Source of the DNA: CAWCXF01 sp963799455
Lineage (GTDB): Bacteria; Pseudomonadota; Alphaproteobacteria; Rhodobacterales; Rhodobacteraceae
Direction of reading: 5' to 3'
Assembly (NCBI GenBank): GCA_963799455.1
Contig: CAWCXF010000008.1
Coordinates: forward strand, 1,488,001-1,552,000
Length of the DNA: 64,000 nt
Below the pieces are notes generated by a model. The model made no database searches and was not told the DNA's origin. It saw only the letters and a list, made by a program, of their open reading frames with translations. Of the stretch, positions 16,213 through 25,804 are shown piece by piece. A program made the position numbers and the translations under genes. Position 1 is the first letter of the stretch, and each line of letters starts with the position of its first letter.

Positions 16213-19192
16213 TCACGTCAGCACGACCCGCTGGGGGGTGTCCGACACCTCCCACTCGCCCAGCCGCGAGAGGTGGTCGTAGTCCGACCCGAGGCGATCG
16301 CCCTCCATCGCGCGGCGCGCCGTGTAGCCGCGCGCGGGCGCCAGCCACTGCGCGAGGAGGCTCTCCAGCTCGCGGTGGACCTCCTCGGTCGAGATCTCGT
16401 GGAGCGGCGCGGGCTCCTCCTTGGGGCTCGTGCCCACGCCGATGTAGACCGCGCCCTCGACGGGGGCGGGCTCGATGCCCTGGAACGCGCCGCGCTCGGC
16501 CATCATCGCCTCCAGCAGGAGCTGGCGGTCGAAGTGGATCTGCTCGTTGCGGCCCGGCGGCCTGCCGGTCTTGTAGTCGTAGAGGATCACGCCGCCCGCC
16601 TCCGTCCGGTCGATGCGGTCGGCGCGCGCGACGAGCGTCACGCCCTCGCCCGCGCCGGGCAGCGCGAGCCGGCCCTCGACCTCCCAGGCGACGGGGCGGC
16701 CGCGCGCCCGGCGCCGCGCCTCGCCGTCGAGGAACCAGTCGGCGACGCGCCCGAGCCGCGCGAGCCAGAGCCTGCGCGCGGCCGGCCAGGGCGCCTCGCG
16801 CTCGAGCGCGTCCTCGACGCAGGCCATCAGGCGCGCGCGATCGGCGGCGCGGTCGCCCGTCAGCGGCGCCCTCGCGAACGCGTCGAAGGCCGCGTGCACG
16901 ACCTGCCCGCGCAGCGCCGCGTCGGGCTCGGGGCGCAGCGGCGCCAGCTTGCGAAGCCGCAGCACCTTCGAGGCGTAGACCGAATAGGGGTCGCGCAGGA
17001 GATCCTTGACGCCCGAGACCGAGTAGCGCCGCGGCCGCGCCTCGGCGGGGGGCGCGGGGGAGGGGCGCGGCTCGGGCCGCCCCGGCCGCTCGGGCCGGTC
17101 GAGGGCTGCGGCCATGGCGAGCCACTCGGCGCCGCGCGCGCGCATCGCGTCGAGCGCTTGCGCGCCGCCGGTCTCGGGCAGGCCCCCCATCAGGTTGGTC
17201 AGCCGGGCGAGCCAGCGCGAGGGCACCGTCTCGGCCTCGGCGTCGCGGCGCGCGCGGGTGAGCCAGAATCTCGGGCGCGCCGGCCGCCTGCTGGAAGGCG
17301 TGCGCGGCCTGGCCGACCGAAAGCTCGGGCAGCCGCAGCCCCGCCTGCTTGCGCATGGCGCGGTTCATCCAGGGGTCGGCCTCGGGCCGCTCGGGCCAGG
17401 CGCCGTCGTTGAGCCCGCCGAGGATGGCGAGGTCCGCACCGCCGACGCGGGCCTCCAGCAGTCCCCATATGAGGACATCCGGATGGGGGGTCTCGGCGCG
17501 CCGCACCTCCTCGCGCGCCAGGATCCGGTCGAGGAGCCGGGCGTAGTCTGCGCAGCTCATGCGCCCGCCATGGACCGCCTCGCGCGCCAGCTCGCCCATC
17601 ACGCGCAGCGCGTCGGCGCCCGCGGCCTCCTCCCACAGCGCGCCCGACCCGCCCCCGCTTCCGGCACCGGCGGGGCAGGCGCTGCCGCGGGCGAGCCCCT
17701 CGGCGAGCGCCAGGTGGCGCGAGACGTGATCGGTCAGGTGCCGCTCGGCGCCCTCCGTCCCGTCGAGCAGCGGCGCGAGCCAGCCGGCCCAGCCGCGGCA
17801 CCAGGCGTCGTCGGCCCGGCCGCCGGCGAAGGCCAGCAGGTCGCGCCCCCCGGGGTAGGGCGGGCCGTCCCTCCGCAGGGAAAGCTCCAGCTCGCGGGTG
17901 CGCTCCAGATGCGCCAGCCGGTGGGCGCCCGAATGCACGAGCGGGTGCTTGAGGAGCGACAGCAGCCCCTCGATCGTCACCCGCTCGCAGCACAGCCGCG
18001 CGATCTGGCGCAGGAGCCGCCCCGGCGGGGAGAGCTGCAGGGGCTGGCCCGCGGAGTCGTCGGGCACGATCCCCCAGCGGTCGAGCGCGGCCGAGACCTG
18101 GCGCGCGAGCCCGCGGTCGGGGGTGACGAGCACCGCGCGCGTGCCGTCCTCGGCCGCCCGCCTCAGGCGCAGCGCGATCGCCAGCGCCTCGGCGCGGGGG
18201 GAGGGCGCCTCGACCAGCGTCATCCCCTGGGCGGCCGGGCCGAGCGGGCCCAGCGACGGCCCCTGCGCGCGCCATCCGTCGGTGACGGGGGCGGGGCGCA
18301 GCGCCATCGAGATGAGCCGGTTGCGCGCCGACGCGGGCGCCGGGACGTCGGCCCAGCGACGGATGTCCTCGGGGCCGAGGCCCAGCGCGTCCATCAGGCG
18401 GCGGAAGCGGTATTGCGGGTGGTCCTCGTAGCGCAGCGGGTCGTCCATCGCCTCCCAGACCGCGGGCGGCAGGTCGAAGTCGAAGCCCGGCAGCACGACC
18501 GAGCCCGAGGCCGTCCGCGCGACCGCGCGCATCAGGAGCGCCGTGGCGCCGCGCGAGCCGGTCGAGCCCGCCACCACGATGGGATGGTCGGGCGGCTCGG
18601 CGTCCCAGCCGCGGGTGTGGTGGGCGACGATGGCGCGCAGCCGCGCCTCGCCGTCGGGGGCCCACCCCTCGCTCCTCGTGCCGGCCTCGAAGAAGTCCTG
18701 GACGATGCGCACGAATTTGAGCGAGCGGTGCCAGTGGGCCGAGAGGTCGCCCACGTCCACGGCGGCCACGTCCTCGGGCGTCACCCCCTCGTCGTGCATC
18801 TCCTCCATCAAGGCGCTGAGGCTGTCGGCGAGGTCGTAGCGCGCGCCGCGCGGCGCCACGTCGGGCTCGCGCTCGATCAGCCGGCCGACGAGCTGCGCCA
18901 CCTCCAGGCGCCGCCTGAGCGGCGGCGCCGCGGGCGGCAGGCCGACGAGCGGCGTGTCGGCCGCGATGTCGCCCACGACGCGGATGCGCGGCAGCAGGCG
19001 CGGGCCGCGGGCGGCCAGAGCCTCCCGCAGCCGGCGCTGGAGCCTGCGGCCGTTGACGATCACCGAGACGCGCGCCAGCGCCTCGGGCGGGCCTTCGCCG
19101 TGGCGCTCCAGCAGCCCGCGCGCCAAGCCGTCCGCGAAGTCCGCGCCGCAGGGCAGGGCGTGCAGGTGGGGCCGCGTCCCGTCGTCCGTCAT
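16213..19192 (-). CDS. addB: AddB, nuclease subunit of AddAB, frameshifted as written
   Basis: Partner of AddA in double-strand break repair. Starts MTDDGTRPHLHALPCGADFADGL at the ATG at 19192, 13 bases after the murU stop. The frame is continuous through VVAGSTGSRGAT, LVTPDRGLARQVSAALDRW and LAILGGLNDGAWPERPEADPWMNRAMR to AFQQAAGAP, then degenerates. The remainder (RFWLTRARRDAEAETVPSRW, the nuclease motif GGVILYDYKTGRPPG, end VVLT) is in another frame and joins perfectly if one base of the ggg at 17273-17275 is removed. The corrected protein is about 992 residues, normal for AddB. I treat this as one gene with a probable single-base insertion error. Confidence 0.92.
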
Positions 19193-19205
19193 CGAGCCCC
19201 CCGCG

Positions 19206-19892
19206 TCACGGCACCTCCTGCGCCAGCATCGCTTCGGCGCGCGCCACGCCCTCGGGCGTGCCCACGTCGCACCAGGCGCCGGGCCAGACCAGCCCGCAGA
19301 GCGCGCCCCGCGCCGCCATGGCATCCCAGACGCGGTTGAGAGAGAAGACCACGTCGGGAACGTCCGCAAGCGCCCGCGGGTCGATCATCTGCGCGCCGAG
19401 ATAGACCAGCGGGCCGCCGCGGGTCAGCCGCCCGCCCGTGCCGAGGGCGAAGTCGCCGGGCGCGGCCCGGCCGTGGGCGCGCGCGAGCGGCGCGCACAGC
19501 AGCAGCGCCTCGGTCCCCCTCGGCGCGGCGCGCCAGCCCTCGACCAGCGCCGAGAGCGGGTTCGGGCCGCGCCACGCGGCGTCGGTGTTGAGGGTGAGGA
19601 CGGGCCCCGGCCCCAGCAGCGGCAGCGCGGCGCGCAGGCCGCCGCCGGTCTCGAGGATCGGATCCTCGCGCGAGACGGCGACGCCGCACGCCTCCAGACG
19701 GCGCGCGAGCGGCTCGGGGCGATAGTGGACGTTGGCCGCGACCCGCGTCACGCCGGCCCCCTGCGCCAGCGCCAGCGCGTGGTCGATCAGCGGCCGGCCG
19801 GCGACCGGGACGAGCGGCTTCGGCCGATCCGCCGTCAGCCGCCCCATGCGCCGGCCGTAGCCGGCGGCGAAGAGCATCAGCGGCGGCGTCAT
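19206..19892 (-). CDS. murU: N-acetylmuramate 1-phosphate uridylyltransferase-type nucleotidyltransferase (MurU-like)
   Basis: A 228-residue sugar-nucleotide transferase with the LFAAGYGRRMGRLTADRPKP signature at the N-terminus (G-rich nucleotide loop, PKP lysine), VPVAGRPLIDHALAL, ILETGGGLRAALPLLG and LTLNTDAAW. MurU makes UDP-MurNAc from recycled MurNAc 1-phosphate, bypassing de novo synthesis. The name rests on the close match and on its immediate neighbour, an AmgK-like kinase that would supply the substrate. The start ATG at 19892 overlaps the kinase stop (ATGA), so the pair is translationally coupled. Other sugar-phosphate nucleotidyltransferases are possible. Confidence 0.82.
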   Translation of the reverse strand: MTPPLMLFAAGYGRRMGRLTADRPKPLVPVAGRPLIDHALALAQGAGVTRVAANVHYRPEPLARRLEACGVAVSREDPILETGGGLRAALPLLGPGPVLTLNTDAAWRGPNPLSALVEGWRAAPRGTEALLLCAPLARAHGRAAPGDFALGTGGRLTRGGPLVYLGAQMIDPRALADVPDVVFSLNRVWDAMAARGALCGLVWPGAWCDVGTPEGVARAEAMLAQEVP

Positions 19893-21310
19893 GGGCGCCG
19901 GCTCGGCCCAGCGCCCGACGCCGTGCCCGACGCCGCGCCCGACGCCTCCGGCGGGGCGCCCGCCGGCCCCGGCCCGGCCGCGATCGGGGCGCTCCCCGGC
20001 GGCGGCAGCGCGTCGAGCGCCGGGCCTCGCACGTCGGCGCAGGCCGGGTGGTCGAGATCCGCCGCGAGCTGACCCCAGACGCGCGGCAGCAGCGCCAGGT
20101 AGCGCGGGAGGCCGTCGCGCCGGGCGAGCCGCGCGAAGACGCCGAGCAGCCGCAGGTTGCGCTGCGCGCCGAGCACGGCGAGCGCCGCGTCGAGGCGGGC
20201 GGGATCGGCGCCGGCGCCGCGGGCGAAGCGCGCGATGGCCGCGGCGGCGGCGGCGGGCGAGACGTCGCGCCGCGCGTCGCGCGTGAGCGAGGCGAGGTCG
20301 TAGGCGGCCGGCCCGCGCATGGCGTCCTGGAAGTCGAGCAGGCCCACCCGCGCCGCGCCGCGCCGCCCGGGCAGCCAGATCAGGTTCTCGGCGTGGTAGT
20401 CGCGCAGGATCAGCGTCTCGGCCGGCCCCGCGTGGCGCGCCAGCGCCTCGCGCAGCGGCCCGACCCAGGGGGCGCGCTCGGCGCGGGCATACCACGGGGC
20501 GGCGAGCGCGGTCGCCTCGGCCATGGCCTCCGCGTCGTAGGGCGGCAGGCCCGAGGGCGGCCCGGCGGCGCGCAGGGCGACGAGGGCGTCCGCCGCGGCC
20601 GCGTAGAGCGCGGGCTCGCGCGCGGGCCGGGCCGCGGCCGTGCGGGCCAGGAGCGCGTCGCCCAGATCCTCCATCAGCATCAGCCCCGCCGCGGGCGCGG
20701 CGGCGATCACGCAAGGGGCCGAGAGCCCCAGGCCCGAGAGCCGCGAGGCCACGTCGAGGAACGCGCGCAGGCTCGGCGCGGCCTCGGGCGGGGCGAGCAT
20801 CAGCACGGCGGTGCGGGGATCGCCCGCGCCGGCCCGCGTCAGCCGCTCGTAGCGCCGCCCCGAGGCGTCGCCCGCCAGGGCCGCGCGCGCCGCGCCGCTC
20901 CAGCCGGCGCGGCCGAGGAAGGCGTCGGCCCTCGCCCCGCCCGGCCCAGCGGCCGCCGCGCAGCCGCCGGGGGCGAGGCCGCCCGTCGCACGGCCGCCCG
21001 TCGCACGGCCGCCCGTCGCACGGCCGCCCGTCGCACGGCCGCCCGGGGAGGCGGCGATCGGGCGGGGATCGCGCCGGGCGGATCCGTGCGGACGGAAGGC
21101 CCCCGCCGCCCGCCCGCCCGTCGCCCCGCCCGGGGCGGGCTCGGACCCGAGGCCGGTCCCCTCAGGCGCCGCCGTCGATCTCGGGCCGGGCCCGGTCCCG
21201 GCCGCTTCCGTCGCGCCCGCGCCCATCGCGCCGCCATCCGCCGGACGCTCGGCCGCCCCGCCCGACCCGACGGCGCCGATCCCCACGGCGCCGGCCGCGC
21301 GCTCAACCAT
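19889..21310 (-). CDS. amgK: AmgK-like anomeric sugar kinase with a long repetitive N-terminus
   Basis: Member of the aminoglycoside phosphotransferase family. In the AmgK/MurU pathway it phosphorylates MurNAc at C1 for cell-wall recycling. The kinase begins near residue 130 with LAGDASGRRYERLT, followed by MLMEDLGDALL, the catalytic loop LILRDYHAENLIW and the metal-binding LLDFQDAMRGPAAYD. The start is well supported: the ATG at 21310 overlaps the tsaE stop by eight bases and no standard start lies nearer the kinase fold. That leaves a 130-residue Gly/Ala/Arg-rich leader absent from relatives, partly built from a 15-bp repeat (RATGG units). The C-terminus is Pro/Ala-rich and overlaps murU by four bases. 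Confidence 0.85.
   Translation of the reverse strand: MVERAAGAVGIGAVGSGGAAERPADGGAMGAGATEAAGTGPGPRSTAAPEGTGLGSEPAPGGATGGRAAGAFRPHGSARRDPRPIAASPGGRATGGRATGGRATGGRATGGLAPGGCAAAAGPGGARADAFLGRAGWSGAARAALAGDASGRRYERLTRAGAGDPRTAVLMLAPPEAAPSLRAFLDVASRLSGLGLSAPCVIAAAPAAGLMLMEDLGDALLARTAAARPAREPALYAAAADALVALRAAGPPSGLPPYDAEAMAEATALAAPWYARAERAPWVGPLREALARHAGPAETLILRDYHAENLIWLPGRRGAARVGLLDFQDAMRGPAAYDLASLTRDARRDVSPAAAAAAIARFARGAGADPARLDAALAVLGAQRNLRLLGVFARLARRDGLPRYLALLPRVWGQLAADLDHPACADVRGPALDALPPPGSAPIAAGPGPAGAPPEASGAASGTASGAGPSRRP
20978..21045. repeat. 15-bp tandem repeat encoding RATGG units
   Basis: Four exact copies of gccgcccgtcgcacg at 20978-20992, 20993-21007, 21008-21022 and 21023-21037, plus eight bases of a fifth. 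It is in phase with the minus-strand kinase gene and produces its RATGG repeat. Confidence 0.92.
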
Positions 21311-21839
21311 CGACGATGGCCTCGATCCCCGCCCAGCGCGGGCCCTCGGCGCGCGCGACGAGCCGCCGCCCCTCGCCCTCGGGCGCGAGCGTCAGGCGGA
21401 GCGCGCCGGCCGGGGTCAGCGGCCCCAGCCGGTCGGGCCACTCGATCAGGCAGATCGCGTCGGCGAACGCGTCGGCGAGGCCCAGCTCCCAGGCCTCCTC
21501 GGGGCCCGGGAGGCGATGGAGGTCGGCGTGCCAGAGGGGCGTGCCGTCGCGCGCCTCGTAGGTCTGCACCAGGGTGTAGCTCGGCGAGGGCACCTCCTCC
21601 CGCGGGGTCGTGAGGGCGCGGATCACGGCGCGCGCGAGATGGCTCTTGCCGGCGCCGAGCGGGCCCGCGAGCAGCACCGCGTCGCCTGCGCGCAGATGCG
21701 GCGCGAGGCGCTGCCCGAAGGCCGTGGTCGCCTCGGGGTGGGCGAGGACGCGCTCGTGGCCCCTCATGGCGTCGGGCGCGGCGTCGGGCGCGGCGTCGGC
21801 GGGGTGGGCGGCGGGGTGGGCGGCGGGCGGGGCGGACAT
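21303..21839 (-). CDS. tsaE: tRNA threonylcarbamoyladenosine biosynthesis ATPase TsaE
   Basis: P-loop ATPase needed with TsaB/TsaD for the t6A37 modification of ANN-decoding tRNAs. The Walker A motif is LLAGPLGAGKSHLARAVIR; the family block PSPSYTLVQTYEA and the strand/Walker B-like HADLHRL and ICLIEWPDRLGPL are clear. I used the ATG at 21839 (178 aa); an ATG at 21767 (MRGHERVLAHPEATTAFG, 154 aa) gives a more typical length, and the extra 24 residues are a PAAH/DAAP repeat. Neither has a clear ribosome site. Its stop overlaps the kinase start by eight bases, giving a tsaE-amgK-murU-addB-addA run. Confidence 0.92.
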   Translation of the reverse strand: MSAPPAAHPAAHPADAAPDAAPDAMRGHERVLAHPEATTAFGQRLAPHLRAGDAVLLAGPLGAGKSHLARAVIRALTTPREEVPSPSYTLVQTYEARDGTPLWHADLHRLPGPEEAWELGLADAFADAICLIEWPDRLGPLTPAGALRLTLAPEGEGRRLVARAEGPRWAGIEAIVDG

Positions 21840-22026
21840 GGGGCCCGATGATGGGCACGCGCCCCGCCCGGAGCAAGCGGGACGGCGCGGGCGCGCCGAG
21901 GCTGGTGCGGGCTCGCCTCTGCGCGGGGGCCCCGAGCCGCGTCGGGGGACCGCTCCCCCCCGGGCGGCGCCGTGGGGTCCAGGGCGGGCCGAGGAGCGAC
22001 GGGCGGGCGGCGGCGGAGGGCGCGCC

Positions 22027-22095
22027 GCGCTCGGGCACGGGGCGCTCGGGCACGGGGCGCTCGGGGAAGGCGCGCTTGGGGAAGGCGCGCTCGGG
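22027..22095. repeat. 15-bp tandem repeat between tsaE and uppP
   Basis: About 4.6 copies of a 15-bp unit: two exact gcgctcgggcacggg copies (22027-22056), then two variants with ggaag in place of ggcac (22057-22086), then a partial copy. The remainder of the 367-base spacer 21840-22206 shows no recognisable gene. Confidence 0.88.
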
Positions 22096-22206
22096 CCGCC
22101 GCGCGAGGCCGGCGCGAGGGCGCTGCGCGGGCGTCTCGGGCCGGGCCGGCGCGCGGCGCCGCGCCCGCTCCTGGCGGTCGCGCGGGGCCGTGGGGGCCGG
22201 GCCGCC

Positions 22207-23010
22207 TCAGCCATAGACCCAGACGAGCAGGCCCAGCCCGAGCGCCACGCGGTAGATCACGTAAGGAAGGAAGCTCGTCGAGCGCAGCAGCCGCATCATC
22301 AGCGTCAGCGCCGCGAGCGCCGATCCGAAGGCGAGCGCGGCGCCGATCGCGCCGTCGCGCAGAAGGCCCATGTCGGCCTGCCCGATCACCTCGGCGCCCT
22401 CGAGCGCGCCGGCCGCGAGGATCGTCGGGATCGACATCAGCATGGCGAGCCGCGCCGCGTCGTGCCGCACGTAGCCCAAGGTCCGCGCCGCGGTGATGGT
22501 GATCCCCGAGCGCGAGGTGCCGGGGATCAGCGCCACCGCCTGCCAAAGCCCCATCACGAGCGCGTGGCGCAGCGTCCAGCCGGCCGCCTCGCGCCGCTCG
22601 GCCCCGGTGCGGTCGGCCCACCACAGCACCAGCCCGAACACGAGCGTCGTCCACGCGATCACCGCCGTCGACCGGAGCGCGTCGTCGAGGCCCGAGGCGG
22701 ACAGCGCGAGGCCCGCCACGATCACCGGGATGGTGGCGACGATCAGGCACGAGGCCAGCCGGGCCTCCTCGCCGCCGCGCCGACCGCGGGCGAGCTGGAG
22801 CGTCCCGCGCCAGAGCGCCGCCACGTCGCGCCGGAAGTAGAGCATCACGGCGCCGAGCGTGCCGACATGGACGGCGACGTCGATCGCCCTCCCCTGGTCG
22901 GCGAGCCCGGTCAGCGCCGGCAGCAGCACGAGGTGGCCCGAGGACGAGACCGGCAGGAACTCGGTCACGCCCTGGACGACGGCCACGAGGAAGAGGTGCA
23001 GGAGCGGCAT
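22207..23010 (-). CDS. uppP: Undecaprenyl-diphosphatase UppP (BacA family)
   Basis: Integral membrane phosphatase that converts undecaprenyl pyrophosphate to the monophosphate carrier for peptidoglycan synthesis; overproduction in other bacteria gives bacitracin resistance. The 267-residue product has the catalytic box EFLPVSSSGHL near residue 17 and the second conserved box LIPGTSRSGITIT, with about eight hydrophobic helices. Start ATG at 23010. It is divergent from gltD and upstream of tsaE on the same strand. Confidence 0.96.
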   Translation of the reverse strand: MPLLHLFLVAVVQGVTEFLPVSSSGHLVLLPALTGLADQGRAIDVAVHVGTLGAVMLYFRRDVAALWRGTLQLARGRRGGEEARLASCLIVATIPVIVAGLALSASGLDDALRSTAVIAWTTLVFGLVLWWADRTGAERREAAGWTLRHALVMGLWQAVALIPGTSRSGITITAARTLGYVRHDAARLAMLMSIPTILAAGALEGAEVIGQADMGLLRDGAIGAALAFGSALAALTLMMRLLRSTSFLPYVIYRVALGLGLLVWVYG

Positions 23011-23303
23011 GACGGGTCCGTGGCCGGGATCGGGGCGCGCGGCCGGGAGCGGATTCGGTCGCGCGCCCCCTCTTACGCGCTGCGGGCGGCGGCGCCAGGG
23101 CGGGAGGATGGCGGTTCCGGGACGGGCGCGGCCCGGTCCCCAGCTCGGCCCCCGGCTCGGCGCGCCCTGGTGATGGCCTCGGATCGGGACGGGGCTTCGG
23201 AGGCTCGCGCCGCCGCTCCCGCGAGATAGGACATGAGCCGGACCTAGTTCACGCCTCTCCGGCGTCCCGGCCGGGCCGAGGGGCGGCGGAAATCGCGCGG
23301 TGG

Positions 23304-23318
23304 GTCAGCGATGCTGAC
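23304..23318. promoter_or_regulatory. Inverted repeat upstream of gltD
   Basis: The perfect dyad gtcagc-gat-gctgac, followed by a relatively AT-rich actttcatt, lies about 100 bases before the gltD start in the 407-base divergent region. Position and symmetry fit an operator for a dimeric regulator of glutamate synthase, but no regulator can be named. Confidence 0.35.
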
Positions 23319-23417
23319 TTTCATTCCGCCCGCGGCTGCGCTAACCGGCAGGCCCGGTCGGCCACCTCGCCGACGCTCCCCCGCGGGCCGATGCCCCGCC
23401 AGCCGACGGAGTCGCCG

Positions 23418-24851
23418 ATGCCCGACCGCATGCTGCGCTTCGTGGACGTCGCGCGCGACATGCCGCCCAAGCGCCGCGCGGACGCGCGCACCGACGACTT
23501 CCGCGAGATCTACGCCGAGTTCGCGGGAGCCAAGGCCGCCGAGCAGGCCGCGCGCTGCTCGCAATGCGGCGTGCCCTACTGCCAGACCCATTGCCCGCTG
23601 CACAACAACATCCCCGACTGGCTCAGGCTCACCGCCGAGGGGCGGCTGCGCGAGGCCTACGACGTGGCCCAGCTCACCAACACCTTCCCCGAGATCTGCG
23701 GCCGGATCTGCCCCCAGGACCGGCTCTGCGAGGGCAATTGCGTCATCGAGCAGTCGGGCCACGGCACGGTGACGATCGGCACCATCGAGCGCTACGTCAC
23801 CGACACCGCCTGGGACGAGGGCTGGGTCGCGCCCATCGCGCCCCTCGCCGAGCGGCCCGAGAGCGTGGGCATCGTCGGCGCGGGGCCGGGGGGCCTGGCC
23901 GCGGCCGACGTGCTGCGCCGCGCGGGCGTGCAGGTGACGGTCTACGACCGCTATGACCGCGCGGGCGGGCTGATGACCTACGGCATCCCCGGCTTCAAGC
24001 TGGAGAAGGACGTGGTGATGCGCCGCGTCGATCAGCTCGCGCAGGGCGGCGTCGCGTTCCGCCTGGGCTGCGAGGTCGGCGCCGACGTGTCGTTCCAGGA
24101 GGTCCGCGAGCGCCACGACGCGGTGCTGGTCGCCACCGGCGTCTACAGATCCCGCGACCTCCAGGCGCCGGGGGTGGGGGCCCGGGGCGTCGTGCGCGCG
24201 ATCGACTACCTCACCGCGTCGAGCCGCAAGTACTTCGGCGACGCCGTCCCTGAGTTCGACTCGGGCGATCTCGACGCGAGGGGCAAGCGCGTCGTCGTGG
24301 TGGGCGGCGGCGACACGGCGATGGACTGCGTGAGGACCGCGATCCGGCAGGGCGCTCGGTCGGTCAAGTGCCTCTACCGGCGCGACCAGGCCAACATGCC
24401 GGGCTCGCAGCGCGAGCGCGAGAACGCCGAGGAGGAGGGGGTCGAGTTCGTCTGGATGACGGCGCCACGCGCCTTCGCGGGCGACGCGGTGGAGAGCGTG
24501 ACGATCCAGCGCATGCGCCTCGGCCTGCCCGACGCGACGGGGCGCCGCACGCCTGAGGTGATCGAGGGGGCGGACTACGCCGAAGGGGCGGACCTCGTGA
24601 TCAAGGCGCTCGGCTTCGAGCCCGAGCCGCTGCCCGAGCTGTGGGGCGCGCCCGACCTGGAGGCGACGCGCTGGGGCACGATCAAGGCCGACTTCCGCAC
24701 CCACGCCACCTCGATCGACGGCGTCTACGCGGTGGGCGACATCGTGCGCGGCGCCTCGCTCGTCGTCTGGGCGATCCGCGACGGGCGCGAGGCGGCGGCC
24801 GCGATCCTCGACCGCCTCGCCCTGGCGCGGGCCGGGGTGGCGGCGGAATGA
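23418..24851 (+). CDS. gltD: Glutamate synthase (NADPH) small subunit
   Basis: FAD and iron-sulfur subunit that passes electrons from NADPH to the large subunit for glutamate formation from glutamine and 2-oxoglutarate. Cysteine clusters CSQCGVPYCQTHC and CGRICPQDRLCEGNC bind 4Fe-4S centres. The FAD loop is GIVGAGPGGLAAADVL, the NADPH loop VVVVGGGDTAMDC, and the C-terminal FAD-closing motif GVYAVGDIVRGASLVVWAI. I chose the ATG at 23418, which has cggag six to seven bases upstream; an ATG at 23391 is less well placed. The large subunit gltB lies 1.4 kb downstream, separated by two small genes. Confidence 0.95.
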   Translation: MPDRMLRFVDVARDMPPKRRADARTDDFREIYAEFAGAKAAEQAARCSQCGVPYCQTHCPLHNNIPDWLRLTAEGRLREAYDVAQLTNTFPEICGRICPQDRLCEGNCVIEQSGHGTVTIGTIERYVTDTAWDEGWVAPIAPLAERPESVGIVGAGPGGLAAADVLRRAGVQVTVYDRYDRAGGLMTYGIPGFKLEKDVVMRRVDQLAQGGVAFRLGCEVGADVSFQEVRERHDAVLVATGVYRSRDLQAPGVGARGVVRAIDYLTASSRKYFGDAVPEFDSGDLDARGKRVVVVGGGDTAMDCVRTAIRQGARSVKCLYRRDQANMPGSQRERENAEEEGVEFVWMTAPRAFAGDAVESVTIQRMRLGLPDATGRRTPEVIEGADYAEGADLVIKALGFEPEPLPELWGAPDLEATRWGTIKADFRTHATSIDGVYAVGDIVRGASLVVWAIRDGREAAAAILDRLALARAGVAAE

Positions 24852-24994
24852 GCGCGGGTGCGCCCTGCGGCGGCGCGAACGCTCCGGTGCGGGCGCCGAT
24901 GGTGGCGCCGGCCGGCGCGAGGGCTATGACGAGGCGGGCCGGCTCGGGTCCGGTGGGGATTCTGGCGGGCCTCGGGGCCGGCCGAGGAGGAGCG

Positions 24995-25771
24995 ATGACG
25001 CGACACGCGATGCGGGCGACCCCGATGTGGGCGACCTCGATGGGGGGGGCCGCGCTGGCCCTCGTGGCCCTGGCCGTCCCGACGGGGCCCGCCCTGGCCC
25101 AGGGCTTCGAGCCGCCGCCGGGCTGCGAGGGCGTGCTGACGGTGCAGATGCGCGGCTGCATGCTCACCAACCACTTCGTCTGCGAGGGCGACCCCGAGGG
25201 GGTGCGGCGCCACATCACCTTCCGCGAGGGGGGCGCCTCGGGCGCCTCGGTCGTCGACCGCGAGTATCAGTGGCTCGAGACCTACGGCGCCGAGCGCCGC
25301 GAGGTGCTGGGCGAGGACGTGCCCGACCCGGCCTCGCTCACCGAGCTGTTCGCGACGGGCGTGGACACCTTCGACTTCCCGTTGGTGGACAGCTCCGGCC
25401 CCGAGGAGCGGACGTTCCGCGTCATCGGCGTGGACGAGCTGCAGGGCGAGCAGGTCGAGATCGACGGCGAGCCGCTGGAGCGCACCCGCTTCGCCATGAA
25501 GCGGCTCGACGAGGAGGGGACGGAGATCTACTCGGTGACGGGCGAGCAATACGTCAGCCGCGACCGCCGCCTCTTCTTCGCCGGCACCGAGACGCTCGAG
25601 ATCGGCGGCCGAACCGTGGAAGGCGACAACACGCCCGTGCGCTTCATCGAGCCCGGCGAGCCCGGCTTCATGGCCGAGGAGCCGCTTTACGGCTGCAACG
25701 CGACCGACATCCGGTTCGTGCCGGGCGACCGGGGCGCGTCGTCGGGGCCCGCCGAGCGGGCCGGCCCGTGA
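24995..25771 (+). CDS. Secreted protein of unknown function between gltD and gltB
   Basis: A 258-residue protein with a clear Sec signal peptide (GGAALALVALAVPTGPALAQG, cleavage likely after ALA). The mature part has conserved-looking cysteines in PGCEGVLTVQMRGCMLTNHFVCEGD and LYGCNATD, and alternating strands such as VVDREYQWLETY and TEIYSVTGEQYVSRDRRLFF, suggesting a small beta-rich periplasmic domain. I do not recognise the family. The ATG at 24995 follows a strong gaggagg ribosome site. It is probably cotranscribed with gltD, the GFA gene and gltB, though no link to glutamate synthesis is known to me. Confidence 0.8.
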   Translation: MTRHAMRATPMWATSMGGAALALVALAVPTGPALAQGFEPPPGCEGVLTVQMRGCMLTNHFVCEGDPEGVRRHITFREGGASGASVVDREYQWLETYGAERREVLGEDVPDPASLTELFATGVDTFDFPLVDSSGPEERTFRVIGVDELQGEQVEIDGEPLERTRFAMKRLDEEGTEIYSVTGEQYVSRDRRLFFAGTETLEIGGRTVEGDNTPVRFIEPGEPGFMAEEPLYGCNATDIRFVPGDRGASSGPAERAGP

Positions 25772-25804
25772 GCCCCGACCCGCATCGCTGAGCGAGAGGC
25801 CCCG

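Noticed and set aside
20978..21045. Possible CRISPR-like array
   Set aside because: Repeats are contiguous with no spacers, so this is a simple tandem repeat.
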